From: Rhodovulum sulfidophilum DSM 1374
GTDB taxonomy: Bacteria > Pseudomonadota > Alphaproteobacteria > Rhodobacterales > Rhodobacteraceae
NCBI RefSeq assembly: GCF_001633165.1
Contig: NZ_CP015418.1
Coordinates: 496,001-560,000, forward strand
Reading direction: 5' to 3'
Length of the DNA: 64,000 nucleotides
This document shows positions 17,263 through 26,647 of the stretch, piece after piece. The number at the start of each line of letters is the position of its first letter. Position 1 is the stretch's first letter. The notes below the pieces were generated by a model, which saw nothing but the letters and a program-made list of their open reading frames with translations, was not told where the DNA came from and made no database searches. The position numbers were made by a program, and so were the translations under genes.

Positions 17263-18068
17263 GCGCGCCCGCCGGTCCCGCCGCCCTGCCCGACCGCTGG
17301 TCGAAGCCCAGGATGATCCGCAACCCGGTGCTGCGATGGGCGCTGTGGCTGGTGGTCGCCGCCTATATCGTCGGCACCATCGCCACGCTGCCGATCGACT
17401 GGACCCGCGTCTCCGAGGGCTTCAGCCGCGCCGCACGGATCTTCGGCGGCTCGATACCGCCCAATTTCGAGCGCAGCGGGCTGCTGGTCGACGGCTTTCT
17501 CGAAAGCCTCAAGATCGCGGTCCTGGCCTCCTTCGGCGGGGTCCTGATCTCGGTTCCCGCCGCCTTCATGGCCGCGCGCAACATCGCCCCGCTGCCGGTC
17601 TTCTATCTCGGCCGCGCGCTGATCATCGTGGCGCGCAGCTTTCATCCGGTGATCGTGGCCATCCTCTTCGTCAAGGCGGTGGGCTTCGGGCCGCTGGCGG
17701 GCGTGCTGACGCTGATCGTCTATTCCATCGGCTTCGTCGCCAAGATGCTGGCCGAACGGATCGAGGAGATCGACTTCGGCCAGGTCGAGGCGCTGCGCGC
17801 CACCGGGGCGCCCTATCTGTCGGTGCTGTTCTACGCCATCTTCCCGCAGATCCTGCCGCGGCTGATCGGGCTGTCGATCTACCAGCTCGACAGCAACCTG
17901 CGCGCCTCGGCCATGATCGGCATCGTCGGCGCGGGCGGCATCGGCGCGACGCTGGCCAATGCCTTCGGACGCTACGACTACGATTTCGCCCTCGCCATCA
18001 CCATCGTCATCGTCGGCGCGATCCTCGTCAGCGAGGCGATCAGCGGACAGATCAGGAAGCGGATATGA
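17259..18068 (+). CDS. phnE: Phosphonate-type ABC transporter permease 1
   Basis: 269 residues, inner-membrane permease with about six transmembrane segments. The cytoplasmic coupling loop has the EAA-like sequence QVEALRATGAPYLSVLFYAIFPQILPRLIG (about 175-205), typical of PhnE. It starts at an ATGA overlap with phnC and ends with an ATGA overlap with the second permease, so the transporter subunits are translationally coupled. Together with permease 2 it should form a heterodimeric channel. Confidence 0.94.
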   Translation: MSAPAGPAALPDRWSKPRMIRNPVLRWALWLVVAAYIVGTIATLPIDWTRVSEGFSRAARIFGGSIPPNFERSGLLVDGFLESLKIAVLASFGGVLISVPAAFMAARNIAPLPVFYLGRALIIVARSFHPVIVAILFVKAVGFGPLAGVLTLIVYSIGFVAKMLAERIEEIDFGQVEALRATGAPYLSVLFYAIFPQILPRLIGLSIYQLDSNLRASAMIGIVGAGGIGATLANAFGRYDYDFALAITIVIVGAILVSEAISGQIRKRI

Positions 18069-18898
18069 CCGAGCAGGACCTGACGACCCGGCCCGCGCCG
18101 CTGCGCGAGGCCTTCCCGGAGGACTGGCACCGCTACACGCCGCGCCAGCAGATGGCACGCTATCTCGGCCTGCTCTTCGCCGCGCTGGTGATCGGCTGGT
18201 CCATCACCTCGATCGACGTGATCTGGGAATGGGTCTGGGATGCGCCGGTGCAGATGGCCGATCTCTTCGGCCGCATGGTGCCGCCCGATACCACCAATCT
18301 CGGCACCATTCTGCTTGTGCTGTGGGAGACGGTGAACATCGCCACCATCGCCACGCTGTTTGCGGTGCTGATTTCGCTGCCGGTGGCCTGGCTTGCGGCG
18401 CAGAACACCACGCCGAACCGCGCCACGCTGTGGCTCGGCCGGATCATCCTGGTGTCGTCGCGCTCGATCAACACCATCATCTGGGCGCTGCTCTTCGTCG
18501 CGATCTTCGGCCCGGGCATCGTGGCGGGCATCGCCGCGATCATGCTGCGGTCGGTCGGCTTCGTCGGCAAGCTTCTGGGCGAGGCGATCGAAGAGATCGA
18601 CCCCCGTCCGGTCGAGGCGCTGCAGGCCACCGGCGCCTCGCGCACCAAGGTGATCCTCTATGCCATCGTGCCCCAGGTCATGCCCACCTTCTGGGCGGTG
18701 GCGATCCTGCGCTGGGACATCAACCTGCGCGAATCCACCGTGCTGGGCCTGGTCGGCGCGGGCGGCATCGGCCTCATCCTGCAATCGGCCATCGACACCT
18801 TCAAATGGCAGGAGGCGGCGACGGTGCTGCTGTGCATCCTCGGGCTGGTCCTCCTGGGCGAGATCGTCTCGGCCTGGCTGCGGCGGCGCATCCTGTGA
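18065..18898 (+). CDS. phnE: Phosphonate-type ABC transporter permease 2
   Basis: 277 residues, paralog of permease 1 with the coupling motif PVEALQATGASRTKVILYAIVPQVMPTF and VGAGGIGLILQSAIDTFKWQEA near the C-terminus. About six membrane segments follow a 30-residue hydrophilic N-terminus. Two different PhnE proteins instead of one homodimer is a known arrangement in several Phn-type importers. Its stop overlaps the GTG start of the HAD gene (GTGA), placing that enzyme in the same transcript. Confidence 0.94.
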   Translation: MTEQDLTTRPAPLREAFPEDWHRYTPRQQMARYLGLLFAALVIGWSITSIDVIWEWVWDAPVQMADLFGRMVPPDTTNLGTILLVLWETVNIATIATLFAVLISLPVAWLAAQNTTPNRATLWLGRIILVSSRSINTIIWALLFVAIFGPGIVAGIAAIMLRSVGFVGKLLGEAIEEIDPRPVEALQATGASRTKVILYAIVPQVMPTFWAVAILRWDINLRESTVLGLVGAGGIGLILQSAIDTFKWQEAATVLLCILGLVLLGEIVSAWLRRRIL

Positions 18899-19839
18899 GG
18901 CTGGGCGCGGAGGTCCTGCTGCCCGACGCAGCTGAGGCGGGCAGTCGCGATGCGGCCTGGGCCTTCGCCGCCTATCAGGCGATCCGGCCGCGGCTGCCCG
19001 ACGCGCAGGCAGGCGGGGCCGCACGAGAGGTCGCCTCGCTCTCGGAGGCGGCCGAGGATGTCGACCTGGTCCTGCTCGATGCCTATGGCGTTCTGAATGT
19101 GGGCGAGACCCCGATCCCCGGCGCCGCCGCCCGGATCTCGGCGCTCCGCGCCGCGGGCAAACGCGTCGCGGTGGTCTCGAATTCGGCCGGCTATCCCAAG
19201 CGCCACATGATGGCCCGCTGGCAGCGGCTCGGCTTCGATTTCTCGGTCGCCGAAGTCACCTCCAGCCGCGAGGCGATGCTGGAGACCCTCGCGGGCGACA
19301 CGCGACACTGGGGCATCATGCTGGACGACGCGCACGGCAGCGAGGATCTCGGAGATCTCAGGGTCAGCTTTCTCGGCGACGATCCCGGGACCTATGCCCG
19401 GGTCGACGGCTTCCTGCTGATCGGTGCCTCGGGCTGGAACGAGGCGCGCCAGAGCCTTCTGGCACAAGCCCTTGCCGCCCGGCCGCGGCCGGTCTTCTGC
19501 GGCAATCCCGATCTGGTGGCCCCGCGCGAGGCCGGGCTGTCGCTGGAACCGGGCTACTGGGCGCACCGGCTGGCCGATGCCACGGGACAGGCGCCGGCCT
19601 TCTGCGGCAAGCCCTTCCCGTCGGTCTTCGACCTGGCCCGCCTGCGCGCCGGAGCGGGCATTCCGCCAAACCGGGTGCTGATGGTGGGGGACACGCTGCA
19701 TACCGATATCCTCGGCGCCCAGGCGCTTGGCTATCGCAGCGCTCTGGTGACGGGTCATGGCGCGCTGAAATCCCTGTCATGCCAGTCCTGCTGTCGCGAG
19801 GCGGGCATCCATCCGGATTTCGTGATGACGTCGATCTGA
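18895..19839 (+). CDS. HAD superfamily class IIA hydrolase, phn-operon linked
   Basis: 314 residues starting at a GTG overlapping the permease stop by 4 bp. HAD-IIA signs: motif I LLDAYGVLNVGE (near 60-70), motif II VVSNSAGYPKR, a C2-type cap, motif III lysine in CGKPFPSVFDLA, and motif IV MVGDTLHTDILGAQ. The nucleophile Asp of motif I is present; the general acid Asp two residues on is Tyr (DAY), as in some IIA phosphatases. The likely role is dephosphorylating the imported compound or its metabolite in the cytoplasm. The N-terminal 50 residues are less conserved. The C-terminus has an unusual SLSCQSCCREAG cluster of three cysteines. Confidence 0.86.
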   Translation: MRLGAEVLLPDAAEAGSRDAAWAFAAYQAIRPRLPDAQAGGAAREVASLSEAAEDVDLVLLDAYGVLNVGETPIPGAAARISALRAAGKRVAVVSNSAGYPKRHMMARWQRLGFDFSVAEVTSSREAMLETLAGDTRHWGIMLDDAHGSEDLGDLRVSFLGDDPGTYARVDGFLLIGASGWNEARQSLLAQALAARPRPVFCGNPDLVAPREAGLSLEPGYWAHRLADATGQAPAFCGKPFPSVFDLARLRAGAGIPPNRVLMVGDTLHTDILGAQALGYRSALVTGHGALKSLSCQSCCREAGIHPDFVMTSI

Positions 19840-20458
19840 GACCACGACGGCGCGCGGTATCCGGCAACCGCCCCGACCCGTCGGATGTTCGCGGCGTCTT
19901 CGCGGTCATGACGGGCTTTCGGGAAAGGGCAATGACGATGCGCCGGATGGCCCAATGCGGCCTTCCGGTCTTCGCGACGCATCCGGCAACGGTCCTGAGA
20001 GCCGATTGCGTGGCGCGGAGACCGGAGGTGGCGCGATCTTCATCTGTCGCAGCGCCCGGCGGCACTGGCGGCCATTGCGCGGTCTTTCGCAAGCCACCAA
20101 CCGGCGCAAGGGCGTCGGGCTGCGGCCGGAACGGCGGGCCGGGTCCGGGGCAGCACAGCTTTCAGGAAACGGACCCGCGACGAAAATTCGGCGCCAAAAT
20201 CCGGGGCCGTGAAAACGATGGAAAGCCTGCCTCGGGGAAGGCAAACCGCACGGGAAAGTCGTGAAAAGACGACAGCCGCCGTCGGATCAGGATCGTCTTA
20301 GGCGGCCTCAAGGACCGGAGCCTGGGCGCGGCAGGATGCGACCGGCATCATGACAGCCTCGGTTCGAAAACGCCGGCGTTTTCCGGCGCAGCGCCCCGAA
20401 ACGCGCGCTCTGCCGAACCGCTCTGGCAAAACCCCTGCGCGCGCCCCATATTCGGGCC
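19840..20458. other. 620-bp gap with no clear gene
   Basis: No frame resembles a protein on either strand, though a plus-strand frame stays open from inside the HAD gene to 20264. It contains a stem candidate AAGACGA...TCGTCTT (20266-20299) and the perfect palindrome at 20366-20383. It could be untranslated leader for the small membrane protein gene or hold a small RNA. I cannot decide from sequence alone. Confidence 0.45.
20366..20383. repeat. 18-bp perfect palindrome
   Basis: GAAAACGCCGGCGTTTTC reads the same on both strands. It lies 76 bp before the next start. It has no T-tract, so an operator or a stem-loop in the leader are both possible. Confidence 0.55.
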
Positions 20459-20698
20459 ATGGGCATTGTCTTTCTTCTCATCGTCGGGGCTGCGGCCGGT
20501 TTCCTTGCCACCCGGATCATGCGGGTCGAGGCCGATATCCTGACGACCGTCGCGCTCGGCGTGTTCGGCGCATTGATCGGCGGGCTGCTGATCCGCATCC
20601 TGCTGACCATCACCGGCGCGCTGGCCGGTCTTGTCGGCGCGGTGCTGGGCGCGATGGCCCTGATCTGGGCCTACCAGACCTATATCGGCCGGCGCTGA
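20459..20698 (+). CDS. GlsB/YeaQ/YmgE family small membrane protein
   Basis: 79 residues, almost entirely hydrophobic with three predicted membrane segments and the glycine-rich pattern VGAAAGFLATRIMRVEADILTTVALGVFGALIGGLL, typical of the transglycosylase-associated (YeaQ/YmgE) family. These proteins are linked to envelope or general stress, with unknown molecular role. It sits alone downstream of a long non-coding stretch, which suggests dedicated regulation. It is convergent with the oxidoreductase, only 3 bp between stops. Confidence 0.85.
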   Translation: MGIVFLLIVGAAAGFLATRIMRVEADILTTVALGVFGALIGGLLIRILLTITGALAGLVGAVLGAMALIWAYQTYIGRR

Positions 20699-20701
20699 GG
20701 C

Positions 20702-21748
20702 TCAGAGGCTCGCTTCGACCCGGAACCCCTCGGGGATGTCGTCCCGGCCCTCCAGCACCAGAGCGGCCATCAGCTCGCCCACCTTCGGCGCCAGCCCGAT
20801 CCCGATCTTGAAGCCGCCATTGGCCACGAAATGCCCCGGCCGTCCGGGCCAGCCGCCCAGCATCGGCGCGATGGTCCTGGCGCGCGGCCGCACCCCGGCC
20901 CAGCGCTCGATCACCTCGGCACCCGCCAGCGCCGGACAGACCGCCCGCGCCCGGTCGATCACCGCGTCGAGCCGGGCATCGGTGCTGTAGGGATCGTCGA
21001 ACTCGCGCTCGGAGGTCGAGCCGACGGCGACCGTGCCATCGGCATGGGGCACGATCAGCACGCCCTCGGCATAGACCTGCGGCACCGCGCCCGCGTCATG
21101 CGCGAGGATCGCCGCCTGCCCCTTGACGCCGCTGCCGACCTGATGCCCGAGATCGGCCGACAGCTCGGCCAGCCCCGGGTAGCCGGTGGCCCAGATCACC
21201 CGCCCCTCAAGCGGGCCCTCGGCGCCGCAGGAAACCTCGCCGCCCTGCGCGCGGACGGCCTCGGCCAGCGCCGCGCAGGCCTCCCGGGGCGCGATCCGGG
21301 CCGAGAGCGTGTCATGGACCAGCCAGCCGGAGGGCGTCTCGGGCACCAGTCCCCGGGCCTCGTCGGCGCGGATCACCTGCCAGCTTGCCTGCCCCTGCCA
21401 GAGCGTCCCGGCCTCGAGCGCACGGTCGCGGGCGCGGGCCAGCGCCTTTTCACCGGCGATCGGCTGATAGCGCCCGACCCGGCCATAGCCGGTGCTGTGG
21501 CCGCTTTCGGCCTCGACCTCCGCCCAGAACGCCGCCGAGGCGATCAGGCTTTCGAACTGGAACTGCTTCTTGGGGTTCCACTGCTCGGGCACATGCGGGC
21601 TGAGCGCGCCGACCGGCGTGCCGCTGGCCCCCGCCCCGGGATGCGACCATTCGACGACGCGCACCCTTGCGCCGCGCCGCGCGCAGGCATAGGCCGAAGA
21701 GAGCCCGAAAACCCCTGCCCCCATCACAGTTACGTCGACCCGTGCCAT
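20702..21748 (-). CDS. FAD-dependent oxidoreductase, MnmC C-terminal-domain type
   Basis: 348 residues of the D-amino-acid-oxidase (DAO) fold. Dinucleotide-binding start: VTVMGAGVFGLSSAYACARRGARVRVVE. Substrate-domain signs: GASGTPVGALSPHVPEQWN and VANGGFKIGIGLAPKVGEL near the end. The ASG.. P.G.L.P pattern and the position next to a divergent mnmD gene indicate the oxidase half of bifunctional MnmC, which removes the carboxymethyl group from cmnm5U34 in tRNA. A glycine/D-amino-acid oxidase of unrelated role remains possible. Its start codon lies within the presumed start region of mnmD on the other strand. Confidence 0.78.
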   Translation of the reverse strand: MARVDVTVMGAGVFGLSSAYACARRGARVRVVEWSHPGAGASGTPVGALSPHVPEQWNPKKQFQFESLIASAAFWAEVEAESGHSTGYGRVGRYQPIAGEKALARARDRALEAGTLWQGQASWQVIRADEARGLVPETPSGWLVHDTLSARIAPREACAALAEAVRAQGGEVSCGAEGPLEGRVIWATGYPGLAELSADLGHQVGSGVKGQAAILAHDAGAVPQVYAEGVLIVPHADGTVAVGSTSEREFDDPYSTDARLDAVIDRARAVCPALAGAEVIERWAGVRPRARTIAPMLGGWPGRPGHFVANGGFKIGIGLAPKVGELMAALVLEGRDDIPEGFRVEASL

Positions 21749-22473
21749 CCGTTCCGCCCTCTTGCCCCGAAGAATCCGCCAGCGGTCTAGGCGATCCGCG
21801 GCCCCGTGACCAGCGCGCCGGGATCGACTGGCGCGAGGACGGGGTGCCGGTCTCGACCCGGTTCGACGATCCCTATTTCTCGATCGCCGACGGGCTGGCC
21901 GAGACCCGCCATGTCTTTCTTGATGGCAATGGCCTGCCCGGCCGCTTTGCCCCGGGCTTTCACATCGCCGAGCTGGGCTTCGGCACCGGGCTGAACCTGC
22001 TGGCGGCGCTGATCGCCTGGCGCGGGGCGGGGGGGAAAGGCCCGTTGCGCTTTACCAGTTTCGAGGCCTTCCCGATGAGCGCCGAGGCCATGGACCGCGC
22101 GCTGTCGGCCTTTCCCGAGGCCCGCGCCGTGGCCGACCCGCTGATCGCCGCCTGGGCGCAGGGCGCGCGCCGGATCGAGACCGACGGGCTCATCGCCGAG
22201 ATCGTCGAGGGCGATGCGCGCGAGACCCTGCCCGCCTGGGACGGCCGGGCCGATGCCTGGTTTCTCGACGGCTTCTCGCCCGCCAAGAACCCCGAGCTCT
22301 GGTCGCCCGAGCTGATGGCCGAGGTTGCCCGCCATACCGCCCCCGGCGGCACCGCCGCCACCTATACCGCGGCCGGCTTCGTCCGCCGCGGTCTGGCCGA
22401 GGCGGGCTTCGAGGTGACCCGCCAGCCCGGCTTCGGCCGCAAGCGCCACATGAGCGTGGCCCGCCTGCCATGA
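21742..22473 (+). CDS. mnmD: tRNA (mnm5s2U34) methyltransferase MnmD (DUF752)
   Basis: About 240 residues. Core motifs of the MnmC N-terminal methyltransferase half: GIDWREDGVPVSTRFDDPYFSIADGLAETRHVFL, the SAM-binding loop AELGFGTGLNLLAAL, WFLDGFSPAKNPELWS and FGRKRHMSVARLP. It methylates nm5U34 to mnm5U34 in tRNA. The start is uncertain: the nearest in-frame start before the conserved region is GTG at 21742, which would overlap the divergent oxidoreductase start by 7 bp. No clear ribosome site is seen and a rarer start closer to the conserved block is possible. The stop is 10 bp before the transporter gene. Confidence 0.85.
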   Translation: MPSVPPSCPEESASGLGDPRPRDQRAGIDWREDGVPVSTRFDDPYFSIADGLAETRHVFLDGNGLPGRFAPGFHIAELGFGTGLNLLAALIAWRGAGGKGPLRFTSFEAFPMSAEAMDRALSAFPEARAVADPLIAAWAQGARRIETDGLIAEIVEGDARETLPAWDGRADAWFLDGFSPAKNPELWSPELMAEVARHTAPGGTAATYTAAGFVRRGLAEAGFEVTRQPGFGRKRHMSVARLP

Positions 22474-22483
22474 CCCGACCCCG

Positions 22484-23377
22484 ATGACCCAGCAGAACAC
22501 CCGGCTCGGCATCCTGCTGATGATCGCCACGACCTTCGTCTTCTCGGCGCAGGACGTGCTCTCGCGGCATCTGGCGGATCACTACAACATCCCGATGGTG
22601 GTGATGATCCGCTACTGGTTCTTCGCCGCCTTCGTGATGGTGCTGGCGCGGCGCAACGCGGGCAGCCTGTCGGCGGCGGCGCGCACCCGGATGCCGGTGC
22701 TGCAGGCGCTGCGCGGGCTGGTGCTGGTGGCCGAGATCTGGGTGATGATCGCGGCCTTCACCCATCTCGGCCTGATCGAGAGCCATTCGGTCTTTGCCTC
22801 CTACCCGCTGATGATCGCGGCGCTGTCCGGGCCGGTCCTGGGCGAGAAGGTCGGCTGGCGGCGCTGGTGCGCGATCGGCGTCGGCTTCGCAGGCGTTCTG
22901 GTGATCCTCGCGCCGGGACTGCGGGTGTTCTCGCCGCTGGCGCTGATCCCGCTGGCGGCCGCGACGCTGTTCGCCATCTACGGGCTTCTCACCCGCTATG
23001 TCGCCCGCGAGGACAGTGCCGCGACCAGTTTCTTCTGGACCGGCACCACCGGCGCCGTCGCCGCCACCCTCGCCGGGGTCTGGAGCTGGGAGCCGATGAC
23101 CGGCCCCGACTGGGGCTTCATGGCCGGGCTCTGCATCTCGGGCGCGCTGGGGCATTTCCTTCTGATCAAGACCTATGAAGTGGCCGAAGCGAGCGCGGTG
23201 CAGCCCTTCGCCTATCTGCAGCTCGTCTTCGCCTCTGCCTTCGGGCTGGCGGTCTTCCACGAAACACTGCGCGCCAATGTCGTGGCAGGCGGGGCCATCG
23301 TGGTGGCGGCGGGACTGTTCACCGCCTGGCGCGAGAGGGTGCGGGCAAGGCGGGCGGCCGGATCCGGGCCGTCCTGA
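22484..23377 (+). CDS. EamA/DMT-family transporter
   Basis: 297 residues with ten predicted membrane helices arranged as two EamA repeats (about 8-140 and 150-285), e.g. ESHSVFASYPLMIAALSGPVLGEKVG at the end of repeat 1 and QPFAYLQLVFASAFGLAVFHETL in repeat 2. The family exports metabolites or amino acids at the inner membrane. The substrate is not predictable. The gene follows mnmD by 10 bp and is likely co-transcribed. The C-terminal tail is basic (RERVRARRAAG) and cytoplasmic, consistent with ten helices. Confidence 0.9.
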   Translation: MTQQNTRLGILLMIATTFVFSAQDVLSRHLADHYNIPMVVMIRYWFFAAFVMVLARRNAGSLSAAARTRMPVLQALRGLVLVAEIWVMIAAFTHLGLIESHSVFASYPLMIAALSGPVLGEKVGWRRWCAIGVGFAGVLVILAPGLRVFSPLALIPLAAATLFAIYGLLTRYVAREDSAATSFFWTGTTGAVAATLAGVWSWEPMTGPDWGFMAGLCISGALGHFLLIKTYEVAEASAVQPFAYLQLVFASAFGLAVFHETLRANVVAGGAIVVAAGLFTAWRERVRARRAAGSGPS

Positions 23378-23514
23378 GCTCCGGGTCGGGGGCGCCCATA
23401 AGAGGCCCCGGACCAAGCATCCAGCCGGCCCGATCCCCGGCCGATCAACGAGGGGGACCTACCGCGAACGACGGCAAGCCCTTGAGGCCACTGTCCCGGG
23501 ACCTGAACCCAAAG

Positions 23515-23535
23515 GCGCGCCCGGCCCGGGCGCGC
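23515..23535. terminator. GC-rich hairpin between convergent genes
   Basis: GCGCGCCCGG and its exact complement CCGGGCGCGC are separated by one base. It lies in the 290-bp space between the convergent EamA and slt genes. There is no T-run, so terminator activity is a guess from position and strength. The rest of this spacer shows no gene. Confidence 0.35.
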
Positions 23536-23667
23536 GAGCACTTGCAGGCTCTCGCGTTGCAAGGCACAGGGCCGGGCAGGCGAGGCCAAGGGCTGGGCGG
23601 GCAGGACCGAAAGCACAGCCGGGGCACCTCAGCCGGCCGACGCGGCCCCGCCCCCGAAGACCGGCAC

Positions 23668-25593
23668 TCAGTTCGACTTCAGCTCTTTCGAGAGGCTGAG
23701 CGCCCCGGTCCTGCCCGCCAGCCTCGCCCGGTAGATCGGCAGCGATTCCGTGACCCGCATCACGTAATTCCGGGTCTCGGTGAAGGGGATCAGCTCGATC
23801 CAGTCGATCACGTCCACCCCGGCCGCGCGCGGATCTCCCTGTTCGGCGATCCAGCGATGCGCCCGGCTGGGGCCGGCATTATAGGCCGCGGCGACCAGCA
23901 CCGGATTGGGCCCGAACTCCTCGACCAGATGCGACAGATAGGCCGCACCGAGACGCGCGTTATAGGCCGGATCGGCGGTCAGGGCAGAGCTGGAATAGCG
24001 CACCGACAATTCGTCGGCCATCGCCTTGGCGGTGGTCGGCATCAGCTGCATCAGCCCCAGAGCCCCCGCCCCGCTGGCCACGCTCGGGTCGAACTCGCTT
24101 TCGCGGCGCACGATCGACAGCACCAGCTCGGTCGGGACCGGATGGCGGCTGCGGGCGATCCCGGTGACCGGGAAATAGGCCTCGACCATGACATTGCCGG
24201 TCGCGGCCGCGGTCTTGGCGATGCGCAGCGCGATATGGTGGTCGTTCAGTTCCAGCGCCAGCCCGGCCAGCGCGCGCTGCCCGGCCGGATCGACGCTTTC
24301 GGCCAGATGGGTCAGGAACATCTCGACGAGGTTCTGCTCGTCCGCCTCATGCAGCAGCAGGGCCGCCGCGATCACCGAGCTGCGGGCAAAGGGCTGGGCG
24401 CGCCAGTCGGGGTAATAGTCTTTCCCGGTCAGCGAGGGGTCCATGGCAATGCCGCCGCGCTCGGCCGACAGAAGCCCGTAGAAACTGGTCTGGAACTGCG
24501 CCCCCATCGCATAGGCGGCGCGGGCCTCCTGCGGATGGCCCATCGCCTCGAGCGCGCGGCCTTCCCAATACCCTGCCCGGCCAAGGCTGATCGGGGTCCT
24601 GACCGCCGCCTCGAAGGCGCGGAAATGTTTCAGCGCGGTCTCGGGCCGGTCGAGGAAGCGCAGCGCGATGAAGCCCGACAGCCATTCCAGCTCGGCATAG
24701 CTTGCCCCGGCGCGCAGGTGGTGGCGGGCGGCGAGGCGATAGGCGAGCTTCGGGTCGCCCTCGCGCAGCACCTGATGGGCATAGTACCGCCGCCACCCGG
24801 CCCAGCGCGCGGGACGGCCGAGGCTTTCGGCAGATCCGCTGCGCGCGTCCAGAAGCGCGATCGCATCCTCGCCCCGGCCCTTGCGGGTGCGCCACATGAA
24901 ACGCTCATAGGCCAGCCCCGGATCGTCGCTCAGCGAGGCGGGCACCGCCGCGATAAGGGCATCGACGCCGGGGGTCTGGTTGCGCAGCGCGATCCGCGCC
25001 GCGGCAAGCTTCTGCCAGCCCTCGGGCACGAGGCTCAGCATCCGACCGGCCGAAATGTCATGCCCGTCCCAGAGCAGCGCATCGAGCCGGGCGGTGTGAT
25101 GGCCCGCAAGCGCACGGCCGTAGCGTGCCAGAAACGCCGATTGCACCGGCTCGGCAAGCGGCAGCCTGCGCCAGGCCGATACCGCAACCGCCTCGGCCTT
25201 GCCCCTGCGGCCCAGCGCGGCCTCGGCCTCGGCCAACCGCAGCGCGCCCTCGCCGGTCACCGGATCGCGGGACCCGAAAAAGGCCACGATGGCGGTCGGA
25301 TCGTCGCTGGCCGCGATGACGCCCTCTGCCTCGCTCCGGACCTTGCCAAGCCCCGGCCAGTCGGGATTGCGGGCCAGAAAGGCGCGGTACTCCTCAAGGC
25401 GGCCTTCGCCCGCCCGAAGCCGCCGCCACTCGACGATGTCGAGCGCGACCTGACCGGCCGGGCGCGCAAGCTGACGGGCCTCGGCCCAGCGGTCGGCGCG
25501 CACCGCGACCATGGCCTTGGCCAGCGCGCTTTGATCGGCCGCGCACACGGGAGAGGCGAGCGAAATCAGGAAGGCAAGGATCAGGACGCGCAT
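23668..25593 (-). CDS. slt: Soluble lytic murein transglycosylase
   Basis: 641 residues from the ATG at 25591-25593: signal peptide ([18 protein letters not shown]), a long alpha-helical superhelical U-domain (about 25-470), and a C-terminal SLT lysozyme-like domain (about 480-620). The catalytic glutamate, near residue 498, is in [20 protein letters not shown], followed by QLMPTTAK and VAAAYNAGP. Periplasmic enzyme that turns over peptidoglycan strands. A start upstream (25659) would put 22 extra residues before the signal and is less likely. It is divergent from dapA, about 165 bp between starts. Confidence 0.94.
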   Translation of the reverse strand: MRVLILAFLISLASPVCAADQSALAKAMVAVRADRWAEARQLARPAGQVALDIVEWRRLRAGEGRLEEYRAFLARNPDWPGLGKVRSEAEGVIAASDDPTAIVAFFGSRDPVTGEGALRLAEAEAALGRRGKAEAVAVSAWRRLPLAEPVQSAFLARYGRALAGHHTARLDALLWDGHDISAGRMLSLVPEGWQKLAAARIALRNQTPGVDALIAAVPASLSDDPGLAYERFMWRTRKGRGEDAIALLDARSGSAESLGRPARWAGWRRYYAHQVLREGDPKLAYRLAARHHLRAGASYAELEWLSGFIALRFLDRPETALKHFRAFEAAVRTPISLGRAGYWEGRALEAMGHPQEARAAYAMGAQFQTSFYGLLSAERGGIAMDPSLTGKDYYPDWRAQPFARSSVIAAALLLHEADEQNLVEMFLTHLAESVDPAGQRALAGLALELNDHHIALRIAKTAAATGNVMVEAYFPVTGIARSRHPVPTELVLSIVRRESEFDPSVASGAGALGLMQLMPTTAKAMADELSVRYSSSALTADPAYNARLGAAYLSHLVEEFGPNPVLVAAAYNAGPSRAHRWIAEQGDPRAAGVDVIDWIELIPFTETRNYVMRVTESLPIYRARLAGRTGALSLSKELKSN

Positions 25594-25757
25594 GTCGGAA
25601 CGGGATCGGCAGGGAAAGAGGGGCAAAGTCTCACGCGGTGCTCCATGCAGGCGATTCACAAACTTGGCAACGGCCCGCCGGCGCTATAGGGTCCGGCGCG
25701 CTGCGCGGGCGCGCGACTCGCGCCCCGATGAAACACACAAGTGATGAGGAGCGTGTC

Positions 25758-26633
25758 ATGATACAAGGGTCCCTTCCAGCCCTGGTGACGCCGTTCAAGG
25801 ACGGCGCGGTGGATTTCGACACGCTCAAGCGTCTGGTCGAGTGGCAGCTGGCCGAAGGCAGCCACGGTTTCGTGCCGGTCGGCACCACCGGCGAAAGCCC
25901 GACGCTCAGCCATGCCGAACATGAGGCCGTGATCGAGGCGGTGGTGAAGACCGTCGATGGCCGGGTGCCGGTGGTCGCGGGCGCGGGCTCGAACAACACC
26001 GCCGAGGCGGTGCGCTTCATGCAATATGCCGAAGAGGTCGGGGCCGATGCCGCGCTGGTGGTCACGCCCTATTACAACAAGCCGACCCAGGCCGGCATGA
26101 TCCGGCATTTCACCGAGCTGCATGACTGCTGCACCCTGCCGATCATCATCTACAACATCCCCGGCCGCTCGGTCGTCGACATGACCCCCGAGACCATGGG
26201 CGAACTGGCCAAGCTGCCGCGCATCGTCGGCGTCAAGGACGCGACCGGCGATCTGGCGCGGGTGCCGAAACAGCGGATCACCTGCGGCCCCGATTTCCTG
26301 CAGCTTTCGGGCGAGGACGGCACCGCGCTGGGCTTCAACGCCCATGGCGGGCGGGGCTGCATCTCGGTCACCGCGAATGTGGCGCCCCGGCTCTGCGCCG
26401 AGTTCCAGGAGGCGACGCTTGCGGGCGACTACGCAAAGGCGCTGGAGTTGCAGGACCGGCTGATGCCGCTGCATATCGCGATCTTCCTCGAACCCGGCGT
26501 GTCCGCGGCGAAATACGCGCTGTCCCGGCTGGGCAAGTGCAGCGACGAGGTCCGCTCGCCGCTGGTCGGGCTGACCCAGGGCACCAAGGACCGGATCGAC
26601 GCCGCCCTGCGGCATGCCGGCCTGCTGAACTGA
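25758..26633 (+). CDS. dapA: 4-Hydroxy-tetrahydrodipicolinate synthase
   Basis: 291 residues, a (beta/alpha)8 barrel. Active-site marks: GTTGESPTL (pyruvate carboxylate contact), [10 protein letters not shown] with the catalytic Tyr, and the Schiff-base lysine in [10 protein letters not shown] (near 160). It condenses pyruvate with aspartate semialdehyde in lysine and diaminopimelate synthesis, thus also supplying peptidoglycan. The ATG at 25758 has GAGGAG upstream. It is divergent from slt, a murein recycling gene. The next gene begins 14 bp after its stop. Confidence 0.97.
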   Translation: MIQGSLPALVTPFKDGAVDFDTLKRLVEWQLAEGSHGFVPVGTTGESPTLSHAEHEAVIEAVVKTVDGRVPVVAGAGSNNTAEAVRFMQYAEEVGADAALVVTPYYNKPTQAGMIRHFTELHDCCTLPIIIYNIPGRSVVDMTPETMGELAKLPRIVGVKDATGDLARVPKQRITCGPDFLQLSGEDGTALGFNAHGGRGCISVTANVAPRLCAEFQEATLAGDYAKALELQDRLMPLHIAIFLEPGVSAAKYALSRLGKCSDEVRSPLVGLTQGTKDRIDAALRHAGLLN

Positions 26634-26647
26634 GCGGGCCTGGCGAG

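Noticed and set aside
23378..23667. A structured RNA (SRP, RNase P or 6S) in the EamA-slt spacer.
   Set aside because: I looked for the conserved SRP loop, RNase P core motifs and a 6S-like open helix and saw none; only GC-rich stems.
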